A DNA stretch of 64,000 bases from Akkermansia massiliensis (GTDB lineage: Bacteria; Verrucomicrobiota; Verrucomicrobiia; Verrucomicrobiales; Akkermansiaceae): positions 248,001 through 312,000 of the forward strand of contig NZ_JAMGSI010000001.1 of the NCBI RefSeq assembly GCF_023516715.1, read 5' to 3'. Shown here in pieces: positions 28,105 to 37,204 of this stretch (position 1 is its first letter; each line of letters begins with the position of its first letter). A model generated the notes under the pieces. That model was not told where the DNA came from and searched no databases. It saw nothing but the letters and a program-made list of their open reading frames with translations. A program made the position numbers and the translations under genes.

Positions 28105-28461
28105 GATTGTTGTCTAATTGGTTCGGGATAACCCCGGCTGGTGAACATCCTGTTTTTCCTGGGATACATATCTCCTGATTATTCGGGAACCTGTTTCAGG
28201 ACAGACACCTTGCGAAAGGAATTTGCATGTATTTCAAAAAGAAGTCATCCCGCATGCAACGTCAGGCGGAAACGCCAAATGGGCAGAATACAACGATTCC
28301 ACGTGCTTTTCTCCTTTTCCTAATTTTTCCGCATTGACGCGGGCTCATGGATAGAAAGACCCACATCCCCATGATGTTGAGAGGCAGGTGGACGGCAATT
28401 ATTTCAATATGCCTGAAAATGAAAAACCGCCGTAAGCTTTTCAACTTACAGCGGTTAAAAG
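28105..28461. other. Intergenic stretch before the collagen-like gene
   Basis: 357 bp with no convincing gene; a 60-codon frame at 28141-28323 has no family resemblance or good start signal. It should hold the leftward promoter of the collagen-like gene, which I could not place with confidence, and contains the tRNA terminator at 28425-28456. Confidence 0.5.
28425..28456 (-). terminator. Intrinsic terminator downstream of tRNA-Pro
   Basis: AACCGC/GCGGTT plus GTAAG/CTTAC arms (28425-28436 with 28445-28456, one mismatch) around an 8-base loop. Read leftward it is followed by TTTTTCATTTTC, immediately beyond the tRNA 3' end. Confidence 0.85.
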
Positions 28462-28538
28462 TGGTCGGGTTGACAGGATTCGAACCTGCGACCCCCTGCA
28501 CCCCATGCAGGTGCGCTACCAGACTGCGCTACAACCCG
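28462..28538 (-). tRNA. tRNA-Pro (anticodon GGG)
   Basis: 77 nt including an encoded CCA. The acceptor arms CGGGTTG and CAACCCG pair fully. The D-arm region (TAGCGCAGTCTGGTAGCGCA), the anticodon stem CCTGC/GCAGG with loop ATGGGGT (anticodon GGG), and the T-loop GGTTCGAATCC are all present. No integration scar is visible next to it. Confidence 0.96.
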
Positions 28539-28640
28539 ATAAAATCGGACCGACCGGGGCCGTGTCTTGCGACGGCGAGGTGTATATAGGAAAACTTTAG
28601 TGTTGGCAAGAGTCTTTTTTCATAGCATATCTTTTTTGTC

Positions 28641-29684
28641 ATGAAGCAAGTTCAAGTTGCAGTCGTCGGGGCCAGTGGCTACACCGGACAGGAGTTGTTG
28701 CGCATCCTGTTGAATCACCGCGGAGTGAAGCTGGTGTGCGCTACCTCCCGCCAGTATGCCGGACAGCCGTTGTGGGAGGTGTTTCCCCGTTTCCGGCAGG
28801 TTCCGGGTTCCGACCTGAAGTTTACGGATTCCGATGTGGACGCGATTGCCGCCACGGGCGCGGAGGTGGCTTTCCTGGCGCTGCCGCATGGCGTGGCCGC
28901 TTCCTATGCCCGCGGCCTGGTGGACCGCGGCGTGCGCGTGATTGACCTGAGCGCGGATTTCCGCCTGGACAGCCCGGAAGTGTACGAGGAGTATTACGGC
29001 AACGCCCATCCGGATACGGCCCTGATGCAGGAGGCCGTGTATGGCCTTCCGGAGTGGCGCAGGGAGGAGATTGCCCGGGCGCGCATCGTAGCTTCCCCCG
29101 GCTGCTATCCCACCAGCATCCTTCTTCCCCTGATTCCCCTGTTCAAGGCCGGCATTCTGGAGCCGGAGGACGTCGTGGTCTGCTCCGGCAGCGGCGTGAG
29201 CGGCGCAGGGCGCAAGGCGTCCATTCCCCTGCTGTTCTGCGAGTGCAATGAGAGTTTCCATGCTTACGGCGTGCCGAAGCACCGCCATTTGAGCGAGATT
29301 GAGCAGGAGCTTTCCCATGCCGCCGGGAAGACGGTGGTGATGTCCTTTACCCCCCATTTGATTCCCGTGAATACGGGCATTTGCTCCACCATTACGGCCA
29401 GGGTGAAGAAGGGAGCGGATCCCGAGTCCGTCGGCCGCCTGTTGGAAGAAGCTTATGCGGCGGCTCCGTTCGTGCGCCTTCTGGGCCGCAACCAGCCTGC
29501 GGATACCAAGAATGTGACGCGGACGAATTGCGTGGACATCGGCTGGGCCCATGATCCCCGGACGAACCGCGTGATTCTGATGAGCGCGGAGGATAATGTG
29601 GTGAAAGGCGCGGGCGGCCAGGCCGTCCAGTCCTTCAATATCATGTGCGGGTTCGATGAAACGGAAGGCTTGTGGGTCCTGTAG
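28641..29684 (+). CDS. argC: N-acetyl-gamma-glutamyl-phosphate reductase
   Basis: 347 residues, full length. Third step of arginine synthesis: NADPH-dependent reduction of N-acetylglutamyl phosphate to the semialdehyde. The N-terminal Rossmann motif VVGASGYTGQELLRIL and the catalytic cysteine in ASPGCYPTSILLPL are present, as are the GSGVSGAGRKAS and HRHLSEIEQ segments. Lies 32 bp before argJ, so probably co-transcribed. Confidence 0.97.
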   Translation: MKQVQVAVVGASGYTGQELLRILLNHRGVKLVCATSRQYAGQPLWEVFPRFRQVPGSDLKFTDSDVDAIAATGAEVAFLALPHGVAASYARGLVDRGVRVIDLSADFRLDSPEVYEEYYGNAHPDTALMQEAVYGLPEWRREEIARARIVASPGCYPTSILLPLIPLFKAGILEPEDVVVCSGSGVSGAGRKASIPLLFCECNESFHAYGVPKHRHLSEIEQELSHAAGKTVVMSFTPHLIPVNTGICSTITARVKKGADPESVGRLLEEAYAAAPFVRLLGRNQPADTKNVTRTNCVDIGWAHDPRTNRVILMSAEDNVVKGAGGQAVQSFNIMCGFDETEGLWVL

Positions 29685-29716
29685 TTTTTTGATACGCTGG
29701 AAGGCACTTCAAGACG

Positions 29717-30970
29717 ATGAATGATTCATCCTATATTCCGGTTGACGGGGGCGTTTGCGCGCCTCAGGGCTTTGTGGGGAGCGCCGTAAGCTGCGGCATC
29801 AAGAAGCCTACGGCCACGCGCCTGGACCTGGCCCTGATTTATTCCACGGAACCCTGCGTTTCCGCAGGCACGTTCACGACCAACCGAGTGCAGGCCGCCT
29901 GCGTGAAGGTGAGCCGGGAGCACCTCCGGAAGGGGAATATCCGCGCCATCGTGGCGAACAGCGGGAATGCGAACGCGTGTACCGGAGCCCAGGGTGTGGA
30001 AGACGCCAGGGGCGAGTGCAGGAGCGTTGCGGAACTTCTTGGGCTGAAGCCTGCGGAAGTGGCCGTGTGCTCCACCGGCGTGATCGGCCTGCCGATGCCC
30101 ATGATGCGCATTTACCCGAAGTTCCCGGAATTGGCGGAAGGCCTTTCCCGCGACAAGGGGCACGAGGTGGCCCAGGCCGTGATGACCAGCGATACGAAGG
30201 AGAAGATCATTGCCATTGAGTTCATGGTGCAGGGCAGGCCCGTGCGCATCGGCGCGTGCTGCAAGGGCGCGGGCATGATCAATCCCTGCATGGCTACCAT
30301 GCTGTGCTTTATTACGACGGACGCGGGCATTTCCCGCGACGTGCTGGAGCTGTGCGTGCAGTCCGGCGTGAAAAGTTCCTTCAATTGCATCACCATCGAC
30401 GGCGACATGAGCACGAACGACACGGTGCTGGTGATGGCGAACGGCGCTTCCGGCGTGAAGCTGGAATCCCCGGAAGATATTTACGCGTTCCAGCAGGCTC
30501 TGGCCCATGTGATGCTGGAGCTGGCCAAGCATATCGTGCAGGACGGCGAACGCGTGACCAAGTTTGTGACCGTGCATGTGACCGGAGGCCGTACGGAGGA
30601 TGAAGCGAAGAAGGCGGCGGAAGCCGTCGCCAAGTCATCCCTGGTGAAGAGTTCCTGGAACGGGAACGATCCCAACTGGGGGCGCATTATCCATGCCGTG
30701 GGCTATTGCGGTGCGAAGGTGGATGAAGAGAAGATCGACATCGACATCGCCGGATTGGCCGCCTGCCGCGGCGGCATGCAGGCGGATACTCCGTCGGACG
30801 ATTTGCGGCAGGCCGTGCAGGTTTCCGCATTCCAGGTGGATATCAATTTGAACCGGGGCGAGTTTTCCCATACGGTGTACACCACGGATTTGTCTCCGGA
30901 GTATGTGGACTTCAACCGTTCCGAGTACGCGTATTGGAACCAGGCGAAGGCCGATGGCCTGACGCATTAA
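29717..30970 (+). CDS. argJ: Bifunctional glutamate N-acetyltransferase / ornithine acetyltransferase
   Basis: 417 residues. Transfers acetyl from N-acetylornithine to glutamate, recycling the acetyl group in arginine synthesis. The self-cleavage site is present in NPCMATMLCFITTDAG, where the Thr after ATM-family Ala becomes the N-terminal nucleophile of the beta chain. Other family segments are ANSGNANACTG, KGAGMI and WGRIIHAVGY. Whether it is mono- or bifunctional depends on a separate argA, not in the window. Confidence 0.97.
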   Translation: MNDSSYIPVDGGVCAPQGFVGSAVSCGIKKPTATRLDLALIYSTEPCVSAGTFTTNRVQAACVKVSREHLRKGNIRAIVANSGNANACTGAQGVEDARGECRSVAELLGLKPAEVAVCSTGVIGLPMPMMRIYPKFPELAEGLSRDKGHEVAQAVMTSDTKEKIIAIEFMVQGRPVRIGACCKGAGMINPCMATMLCFITTDAGISRDVLELCVQSGVKSSFNCITIDGDMSTNDTVLVMANGASGVKLESPEDIYAFQQALAHVMLELAKHIVQDGERVTKFVTVHVTGGRTEDEAKKAAEAVAKSSLVKSSWNGNDPNWGRIIHAVGYCGAKVDEEKIDIDIAGLAACRGGMQADTPSDDLRQAVQVSAFQVDINLNRGEFSHTVYTTDLSPEYVDFNRSEYAYWNQAKADGLTH

Positions 30971-30981
30971 CCGCCGCAGTC

Positions 30982-31485
30982 ATGGCACCGGGAAAGTGCC
31001 GTCATGGAAGAGCGGAGGGAGCTGTTCCCTCCGCTGAAATGCTGATGGAAGTGCGGCGCCTTCTGGATGAAGGCGCTCTCCGGGCTTCCCGGGCGCAGCG
31101 TTCCTGCACGGGCGTGGCGGACTGTTGCCGGTTCCGGCTGACAGGAGAGACGCCGCATGTGACGCTGGGGGAGGCGTGGATGGCCTGGAAGGCGTGGCGC
31201 GCCGCCGGACGCACGCGCGTGGAGCTGCCGCCGGACGGAAGCTGCCCATTTCTGAACGGGCAGGGGAAGTGCATGATTTACCAGGGAAGGCCGCTGGCGT
31301 GCCGCACTCATTTCTGCATGTCTGCGGGTGGGGCCTTGCCCCGGCGGGAAGTGATTGATCTGATTCGCGCTCTTGAGGATATTGACGTCGTGCTGGGCGG
31401 CGATGGCGCAACACGGCTACCGGAGGCGGTGGAAAGGTTGTCCCGGAAAGGCCCGGCGGACGGTGGGAGGAAGAGGCGGCGGTGA
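30982..31485 (+). CDS. YkgJ-family cysteine-cluster protein
   Basis: About 167 residues. It has the metal-cluster cysteine pattern of YkgJ-type proteins: C-x5-CC (CTGVADCC), then CPFLNGQGKCMIYQGRPLAC and a following RTHFC. Such proteins are thought to bind an Fe-S or zinc cluster; the function is unknown. Start taken at ATG 30982, 11 bp after argJ; ATG 31039 is an alternative. The Arg/Lys-rich C-terminus is low complexity. Confidence 0.75.
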   Translation: MAPGKCRHGRAEGAVPSAEMLMEVRRLLDEGALRASRAQRSCTGVADCCRFRLTGETPHVTLGEAWMAWKAWRAAGRTRVELPPDGSCPFLNGQGKCMIYQGRPLACRTHFCMSAGGALPRREVIDLIRALEDIDVVLGGDGATRLPEAVERLSRKGPADGGRKRRR

Positions 31486-31506
31486 TGGAATGCAACGGCT
31501 TCTTGA

Positions 31507-31525
31507 TGAAGGCCGGGGGCCTTCA
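31507..31525 (+). terminator. Hairpin after the YkgJ-family gene, possible terminator
   Basis: Perfect 8-bp stem TGAAGGCC/GGCCTTCA with a GGG loop. A run of six T residues follows about 14 bp later, so it is an imperfect intrinsic terminator at best. Confidence 0.4.
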
Positions 31526-31644
31526 ATCCCAGGCGGACGTTTTTTCTTTAAGCCATGGGGATATGTTTTTTCCCTGCGTTTTTTGATGGCTGCTGCGCTG
31601 CGAAAAGGGATTCTCCGATTCTTGTAAAAAGAAGAAGCGTTTTT

Positions 31645-32787
31645 TCAGGCCTCCGCATCCGGTTTTTTCTCTTTTTCCTGCTTGGAGGCCAGGTGGCGCA
31701 GGGCGCTGGCGGCCTTTTTGTTGCCGTGCCTGACGGCTTTCTGGTACCATTCCGCCGCCTGTTCGTCATCCTGCGGAATGCCGTAGCCGTGGGCGTAGCA
31801 GTTGCCCACATTGAACATGGCTGTGGCGTTGCCCTGTTCCGCCGCCTTGAGATACCATTTCAAGGCTTCCTCCCGGTTGACGGGCGTTCCCTTGCCGTTC
31901 AGGTGGCACCACCCCAGGTTGAGCTGGGCCGTTGTATGGCCCTGTTCGGCGGCCTTGGTGTACCAGTGGACGGCTTTGGCCATGTCCACTTCCATGCCCC
32001 GGCCGTTGCCGTAGCACCAGCCCAGCGTGTATTGGGCCGTGATCTGGCCCTGGAGGGCTGATTTGTGGTACCATACCAGCGCCTTGTCGATATTCGGCTG
32101 CACGCCGAAACCGTTTTCATAACACCAGCCCAGGTTATACTGGGCCGTAGCGTGGTTCTGCATGGCGGCCTCCTCATACCAGTAGGCGGCTTTTTGCGGA
32201 TTCCGGGGAGTGCCGCTTCCATTGCCGTAGCACCAGGCCAGGTTGTACTGGGCACGGGGATCCCCCTGTTCCGCGGCCTGCTTGTACCAGTACACGGCCT
32301 GTTCCCAGTTTTTCTGGCTGGCGCTGTTGGCGTAAATCCAGCCGAGGTTGAGCTGGGCTACCGCGTGACCCTGTTCCGCCGCTTTTTTGTACCAGGTGAT
32401 GGCCTGGTTTTCGTCTTTTTCCACGCCCAGCCCGTTGATATAGCAGAATCCGAGGTCGAATTGCGCGGTGGGATGGCCTTGCTCGGCGGCTTTCCGGTAC
32501 CAGTAAAAGGCTTTGTCATTGTCCTGCGGGGCGCCTATGCCGTTGGAGTAGGCCCAGCCAAGGTTGAGCTGGGCTGTCACGTGGCCCAGTTCCGCCGCCT
32601 GCTGGTAGCAGTAGAAGGCTTCCTGCTGGTTTTCTGCTACCCCGCGCCCCTGTTCATAACTGATCGCCAGTTGAAACAGTGCCTGGGCGTCTCCTTTCAG
32701 GGCTATCTGCTGAAGGGTTTCTATGTCGACGGAATAGGTCGAGACGGTGCTTTCCAGCTCGCCGTGGTTGTTGGAAGCGTCATTCAT
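31645..32787 (-). CDS. Sel1-repeat (TPR-like) protein
   Basis: About 380 residues made almost wholly of roughly ten 36-residue Sel1-like repeats, each close to AxxWYxKAAEQGHxxAQxNLG with an intervening NGxGxxxDxxxA. These fold into an alpha-solenoid used for protein-protein contacts. No signal peptide or catalytic domain is seen, so a cytosolic scaffold is likely. The C-terminus is Lys/Glu-rich. Start uncertain: ATG 32787 chosen, ATG 32814 adds nine residues; neither has a clear Shine-Dalgarno. Confidence 0.88.
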   Translation of the reverse strand: MNDASNNHGELESTVSTYSVDIETLQQIALKGDAQALFQLAISYEQGRGVAENQQEAFYCYQQAAELGHVTAQLNLGWAYSNGIGAPQDNDKAFYWYRKAAEQGHPTAQFDLGFCYINGLGVEKDENQAITWYKKAAEQGHAVAQLNLGWIYANSASQKNWEQAVYWYKQAAEQGDPRAQYNLAWCYGNGSGTPRNPQKAAYWYEEAAMQNHATAQYNLGWCYENGFGVQPNIDKALVWYHKSALQGQITAQYTLGWCYGNGRGMEVDMAKAVHWYTKAAEQGHTTAQLNLGWCHLNGKGTPVNREEALKWYLKAAEQGNATAMFNVGNCYAHGYGIPQDDEQAAEWYQKAVRHGNKKAASALRHLASKQEKEKKPDAEA

Positions 32788-32918
32788 TTCACAGGTAACC
32801 GCACTGGAGAACATTGGAACAATTCATGCTCTTCTGAACTTATGCGTTTCCCGATTCTGCACATTTCCCCGGCAAGAATCAAGACCCGTTTTTGAGAGAG
32901 AAAGGAGTTCGGATGGCC

Positions 32919-33914
32919 TTACCGCAGGATGCGCCTGCGGCGGGACACGGCAAGGAATACGCCGCAGAGGGAGAGAATTCCAGTGCCGGGTTCCGGAATC
33001 CTGAGGTCTCCCAGCGGGGCGGTGAAGCTTTGAAGTTCGCCCAGCCGCGTGCCGGTCAGGCCTGCTTCACCGTAATTATAGCCGTACACGTTGTTTTCAC
33101 CGTCCACGCTGGTCAGATAGATGTGTTTCTCATCGTCCACGATAACTTTCTGCCGGAACATTCCCAATGCATAGTCATCGGAATCCGTCAGGTAGATAAT
33201 CAGGTTCCCGTCCGCGTCCATATCATAGCCCCACATGGTGATGGCGTGGCCGGTTCCGTACTCGCCGATGCTGAGCGTGGTTCCCCAGTTGTTGTTGATG
33301 CTGTTTTTCAAAACGCTGTAGATTCCGTCCCTGGTATCGCCCTCCCAGAAGGTGTAGGAATTGAATAGCGGGGTGTTGTCCGGCGTTCCCCACTTGTCGT
33401 AGGTCACGGTCAGGTTCAGCTCTTTCCAGTAGCCTCCTTCGGAGGAGGGGTTGTCCCTGATCGTGGAGTCGGTCCCATAAAAGGCGGAGGGAAGCATTCC
33501 TCCGTTGAACCACCAGTTGTAAGCCTGTTCCACGGACCCTCCCTTGTCAGTCCAGCTCGTCGCCAGGGTTTGGTAAATGCGCAGCTGGCAGGCTTCCGGC
33601 ATGTTGCCGTAAGTGGAGGATTTTCCGTTGGGGGTCGTAGGTGAGAGGTCGCTTCTGGTATTCTGCCACCATTGAAGAACGTTGGAGGCCGCCGCTGCCC
33701 AGCAGAGCTGGCTGTCTACGGGATTGTCCGGGCTGTAGTAGCCGGAAGGACGGTCTGTCATGGAACCGCTGCCCCACTTCCATTTGGTTTTCTTGTTGCA
33801 GTCATACCATCCGCCGGATTCGGAGACGTTTTCAAGGAATACGGGCGTGGCATGGAGTGTTTCAGGAAGAAGAAACAGCGCCAGCAGCGCTAGGGAAAAG
33901 GAACGGGGATTCAT
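32919..33914 (-). CDS. PEP-CTERM protein with IdeS/Mac-type (C66) cysteine protease domain
   Basis: 331-residue exported protein. A signal peptide (about 1-22) precedes GGWYDCNK, then DSQLCWAAAASNVLQWWQN (nucleophile Cys71), GTGHAITMWGYDMDADGNL (His223) and IYLTDSDD (Asp244). Order and local sequence follow the IgG-cleaving streptococcal enzyme IdeS, where LCGAATAGNMLHWW, NHVINLWGADFDSNGNL and YVTDSDS surround its Cys, His and Asp. The C-terminus has a PEP-CTERM sorting signal: IPEPG at 306-310, a hydrophobic span and RRRR. It should be processed by an exosortase, such as the one at 56958. IgG specificity is unproven; the family match is strong. Confidence 0.82.
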   Translation of the reverse strand: MNPRSFSLALLALFLLPETLHATPVFLENVSESGGWYDCNKKTKWKWGSGSMTDRPSGYYSPDNPVDSQLCWAAAASNVLQWWQNTRSDLSPTTPNGKSSTYGNMPEACQLRIYQTLATSWTDKGGSVEQAYNWWFNGGMLPSAFYGTDSTIRDNPSSEGGYWKELNLTVTYDKWGTPDNTPLFNSYTFWEGDTRDGIYSVLKNSINNNWGTTLSIGEYGTGHAITMWGYDMDADGNLIIYLTDSDDYALGMFRQKVIVDDEKHIYLTSVDGENNVYGYNYGEAGLTGTRLGELQSFTAPLGDLRIPEPGTGILSLCGVFLAVSRRRRILR

Positions 33915-33990
33915 CGGAAAAGCAGAGAGGAATTCCCATATTGCTAGATAAAAGCCTGAAAAACGTCAAGATAATAATAATTATTCTTCC

Positions 33991-36492
33991 TTAACGGGCG
34001 AGAAGCCACGGCGCCGTGGGGGCTTCCGGCATGGCTGCTACGGCGGCGGGCGTTCCTTCCGCCACGATGTTTCCGCCATGTCTTCCGGCTCCGGGGCCCA
34101 TGTCAACCAGGTAGTCCGCGGCGTTCAGCAGGTCCTTGTGGTGTTCCACGCAGAGGATGGTGTGCCCGGCGTCCCTCAGACGGAAAAGAGCCGTCAGAAG
34201 AAGGGCCACTTCATTGAAGTGGAGGCCGCTGGTAGGTTCGTCAAGAATGAAGAGGGCGCGCTTGCCGTCCTCCGCCAGTTTCCAGGCCGGGGCCTTGGCC
34301 AGCTCCGCGGCTATTTTGATGCGCTGGGATTCCCCGCCGGAGAGGGTGTCTGCCCGGCGGTTGAGGCTGAGGTATCCCAGGCCTACGTCCTGCATGCTTT
34401 TCAGGATAGCGGCGGCCCGGGGCAGGGAGGAGAAGAATTCCGCCGCTTCATCCACCGTCAGCGCCAGCGCCTGGGCGATGGATTTTCCCTTCCAGGTGAC
34501 TTCCAGCGTTTCCCGGTTGTAGCACTGGCCCTGGCAGGCGTCGCAGGGCATCGTGACGTTGCCCAGAAAGTTCATGTCCACTTCAATCATGCCCGTGCCC
34601 AGGCACCGTTCGCAGCGCCCCCCGCGGATGTTGGGGGAAAAGCGCGCCGCCGTGTATCCCCTTTGCTTGGAAAGAGGGAGCTGGGCGTAAAGGGGGCGCA
34701 GAACCTGGAGCAGTCCGGTGGCTGTGGCCGGCGTGGAGCGCGGCGTCCTGCCGATGGGCGACTGGTCGATGACGACGAGGCGGTTGAAGTGTTCCGAGCC
34801 CTGCACGCGGCGCGGAACGCCCTTTTTCCCGGGGATGTCCTGCCTGACCGCGGGAATGAGGCAGTCCCGGACAAGAGTGGATTTTCCGGAACCGGAGGGC
34901 CCGGAGATGCAGGTCAGCGTGCCTACCGGGATGTTCAGGGTGACGTTGTTGAGGTTGTGCTTGTCCGCCCCGGCCAGGACCAGATGCCCGGTGGGAACCG
35001 TCCTGTGTCCGGAGGCGGGCATGCTCCGTTTGCCGGAGAGCCATGCTCCGGTAGGGCTCTCGGCGTTTTCCAGAATTTCCGGAAGGGGACCTTGCGCCAG
35101 AATACGGCCGCCGTGGGTGCCGGAGCCGGGGCCCATGTCCACCAGATGGTCCGCCGCGTTCAGAATTTGTTCGTCGTGCTCCACTACCAGGACCGTGTTG
35201 CCCTGGTCCCGGAGCGTCCGGAGCGCGCGGAGCAGGCGGTCCGTATCGGCGGGGTGAAGTCCGGCAGTAGGTTCGTCCAGGATGTAAAGGACCCCGGAAA
35301 GACCGCCGCCCAGCTGGGAGGCCAGGCGCGCCCTTTGCAGTTCCCCGCCGGAAAGAGTGTTTGCCTGCCGGTCCAGGGAGAGGTAGGAAAGGCCCAGTTC
35401 GTTCAGGAAGCGCACGCGCTTGTTGATCTCCTTCATGAGCGGGTCCAGCGCCGCCGCCAGGGAGGCGGGCGTCTTCAGCCGTTCCAGCTCTCCGGCCATG
35501 TCTTCCAGCGGTAGAGCCGTCAGTTCCGCCAGGTTATAGGCGCGGTCCGGCGTGTGCATGGTGACGGCCAGCGCCAGGGGGGAGAGCCGCAGGCCGCCGC
35601 AGGCGGAGCATGGGCCTTTTTCCCGCTCATTCAGGCCGGAGCCCTGGCAGGAAGGGCACGCGCCCAGTGGAGAGTTGAAGGAGAAATGGCGGGGCGTAAG
35701 CTGGGGAAGCAGGAAGCCCGTTTCCGGGTTGCGGTAGCGGGTATGGAAGGCCTGGACGGTAGTTTCTTCCCCCGGCCTGGTGATGATGGCCCGCACCTCG
35801 TCCGGATTGATCCGGAGGGCCGTTTGGAGGGAGTCCGCCAGGCGGGAGGCCGTGTTTTCCCCGCGGACGATGATGCGGTCGATGACCAGGGCGGCATCCG
35901 GCGGGGGAGGAGCCGGGGAGCCTATTTCCTCAATATCCTGCATTTCCCCGTTCCAATAGACCCGCAGAAAGCCCTGGCGCTGGAAGTCGCCCAGAGTCGC
36001 CGCAGGATCCTGGGCCAGCAGGGCTTCCGCCGGAGCGGCCAGGACCAGGCGCGTCTGTTCCGGCAGGGAGACGAGTTCCTCCGTAATCTGGTCCGGGCTT
36101 TTGCGCACCAGTTCCTTGCCCGTTTCCGGGTCATGGGGAGTGCCGGCAGCCGCATACAGGATGCGCAGGTAGTCCAGAATTTCCGTGATGCTCCCCAGCA
36201 GGGTGCGAGAACTCTGCTGCCTGGCGGATTGTTCCAGGCACAGGGCCGGGGGCAGTCCGGTGATGCTGTCCACCTCCGGCTTTTCCGGCTGTTCCATGCC
36301 CTGCCTGGCCCGTGCCGAAAGACAATCCAGGAAACGCCTGCGGGATTCGGAGAAAAGCGTGTCGAACGCCAGGGAGGATTTTCCGGAGCCGGAAGGGCCG
36401 CTGAACACGATCAGCTTGTTGGATGGAAGGTCCAGATCCAGGTTCCGGAGGTTGTGCTGGCGTGCGCCGCGGATGGAGATGGGAAGGTTCAT
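33991..36492 (-). CDS. Short UvrA-like ABC ATPase
   Basis: 833 residues (UvrA is usually about 940). Two ABC units are visible: Walker A GPSGSGKSSLAF near residue 35 and GPSGSGKSTLVRD in the second half, signatures LSGGELQRARLAS and LSGGESQRIKIAA, and zinc-binding Cys sets CPSCQGSG...CSACGG and CERCLGTG...CDACQG. The part after STxxGSITEILDYLR is shorter than in UvrA, and the usual Cys-rich PHCPKCG is degraded to PHDPETG. This suggests a UvrA2-type paralogue acting in damage or drug tolerance rather than the housekeeping excinuclease. Start ATG 36492 follows the upstream stop by 1 bp. Confidence 0.83.
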   Translation of the reverse strand: MNLPISIRGARQHNLRNLDLDLPSNKLIVFSGPSGSGKSSLAFDTLFSESRRRFLDCLSARARQGMEQPEKPEVDSITGLPPALCLEQSARQQSSRTLLGSITEILDYLRILYAAAGTPHDPETGKELVRKSPDQITEELVSLPEQTRLVLAAPAEALLAQDPAATLGDFQRQGFLRVYWNGEMQDIEEIGSPAPPPPDAALVIDRIIVRGENTASRLADSLQTALRINPDEVRAIITRPGEETTVQAFHTRYRNPETGFLLPQLTPRHFSFNSPLGACPSCQGSGLNEREKGPCSACGGLRLSPLALAVTMHTPDRAYNLAELTALPLEDMAGELERLKTPASLAAALDPLMKEINKRVRFLNELGLSYLSLDRQANTLSGGELQRARLASQLGGGLSGVLYILDEPTAGLHPADTDRLLRALRTLRDQGNTVLVVEHDEQILNAADHLVDMGPGSGTHGGRILAQGPLPEILENAESPTGAWLSGKRSMPASGHRTVPTGHLVLAGADKHNLNNVTLNIPVGTLTCISGPSGSGKSTLVRDCLIPAVRQDIPGKKGVPRRVQGSEHFNRLVVIDQSPIGRTPRSTPATATGLLQVLRPLYAQLPLSKQRGYTAARFSPNIRGGRCERCLGTGMIEVDMNFLGNVTMPCDACQGQCYNRETLEVTWKGKSIAQALALTVDEAAEFFSSLPRAAAILKSMQDVGLGYLSLNRRADTLSGGESQRIKIAAELAKAPAWKLAEDGKRALFILDEPTSGLHFNEVALLLTALFRLRDAGHTILCVEHHKDLLNAADYLVDMGPGAGRHGGNIVAEGTPAAVAAMPEAPTAPWLLAR

Positions 36493-36493
36493 G

Positions 36494-37132
36494 TCACGTA
36501 AGCCGGGTAAAGGAGCCCTGGTGCGCCCCCCCTTCCTCAATGATGAGGCGGCGCGCCGTGATGTCCCCCAGGAATTTGGCATGCCGGTGGATGGTAACGG
36601 TTTCATCCGCCGTGAGCGTTCCTTCCAGGGAACCCTGTATCCAGATGTTTTCCACCTGGATGGCTCCTGTGACCAGCACCGTCGTCTTTTTTTCCACCAC
36701 CAGCCTGCGGGCGGAGATGGAGCCGGAGATGTGCTGGTCCGTTTTGATCTTGCAGACGCCCCGGCACAGAAAATCGCCGGACGCCCTGCCGTATAAGACC
36801 AGGTCCCGGCATTCGATGTTCAGTCCCTTCAGGTCTGCATTGGCCTGCACGGTGACGCTTCCGCAGGTCTGCACCTTCGTTCTGTGCGTCCTGCTGTGCA
36901 GGATAACGTCGTCCAGCTTGATGTAGGCGGAGCAGTGCCCGCATCTGGCGGAAACGGCCGTGACGGGAACGGAAGTGTTTTTGCGGCAGGAAAAGCATTC
37001 CACCTCCCGGGTGGGCGCAGGCCTCCTTTCCGCGGCTGCCGGGAGCGTCCAGGGCGGGGCCGGAGCGGGACGCCTGATTTTCCCGGAAGGCGCGCTGCTG
37101 GTCCGTGGAACGGGATGGAAGGAGGGAGTCAT
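36494..37132 (-). CDS. Bactofilin-like protein with N-terminal zinc ribbon
   Basis: 212 residues. After a Pro-rich disordered N-terminus comes a four-cysteine zinc ribbon (CFSCRK and, about 16 residues on, CGHC), then a bactofilin-type right-handed beta-helix (about residues 85-205) with repeating V-x-G-x-I turns. Bactofilins polymerise without nucleotide into filaments under the membrane. The added zinc ribbon is unusual. Sits between a standard bactofilin and the UvrA-like gene, all leftward. Confidence 0.75.
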   Translation of the reverse strand: MTPSFHPVPRTSSAPSGKIRRPAPAPPWTLPAAAERRPAPTREVECFSCRKNTSVPVTAVSARCGHCSAYIKLDDVILHSRTHRTKVQTCGSVTVQANADLKGLNIECRDLVLYGRASGDFLCRGVCKIKTDQHISGSISARRLVVEKKTTVLVTGAIQVENIWIQGSLEGTLTADETVTIHRHAKFLGDITARRLIIEEGGAHQGSFTRLT

Positions 37133-37204
37133 GGAACAAAGAGGGCGGCAAAAGAACGATCCGTTCCTTTGACGCCCCTGAAAATGGCTGGTGGAAGGTT
37201 TTTC

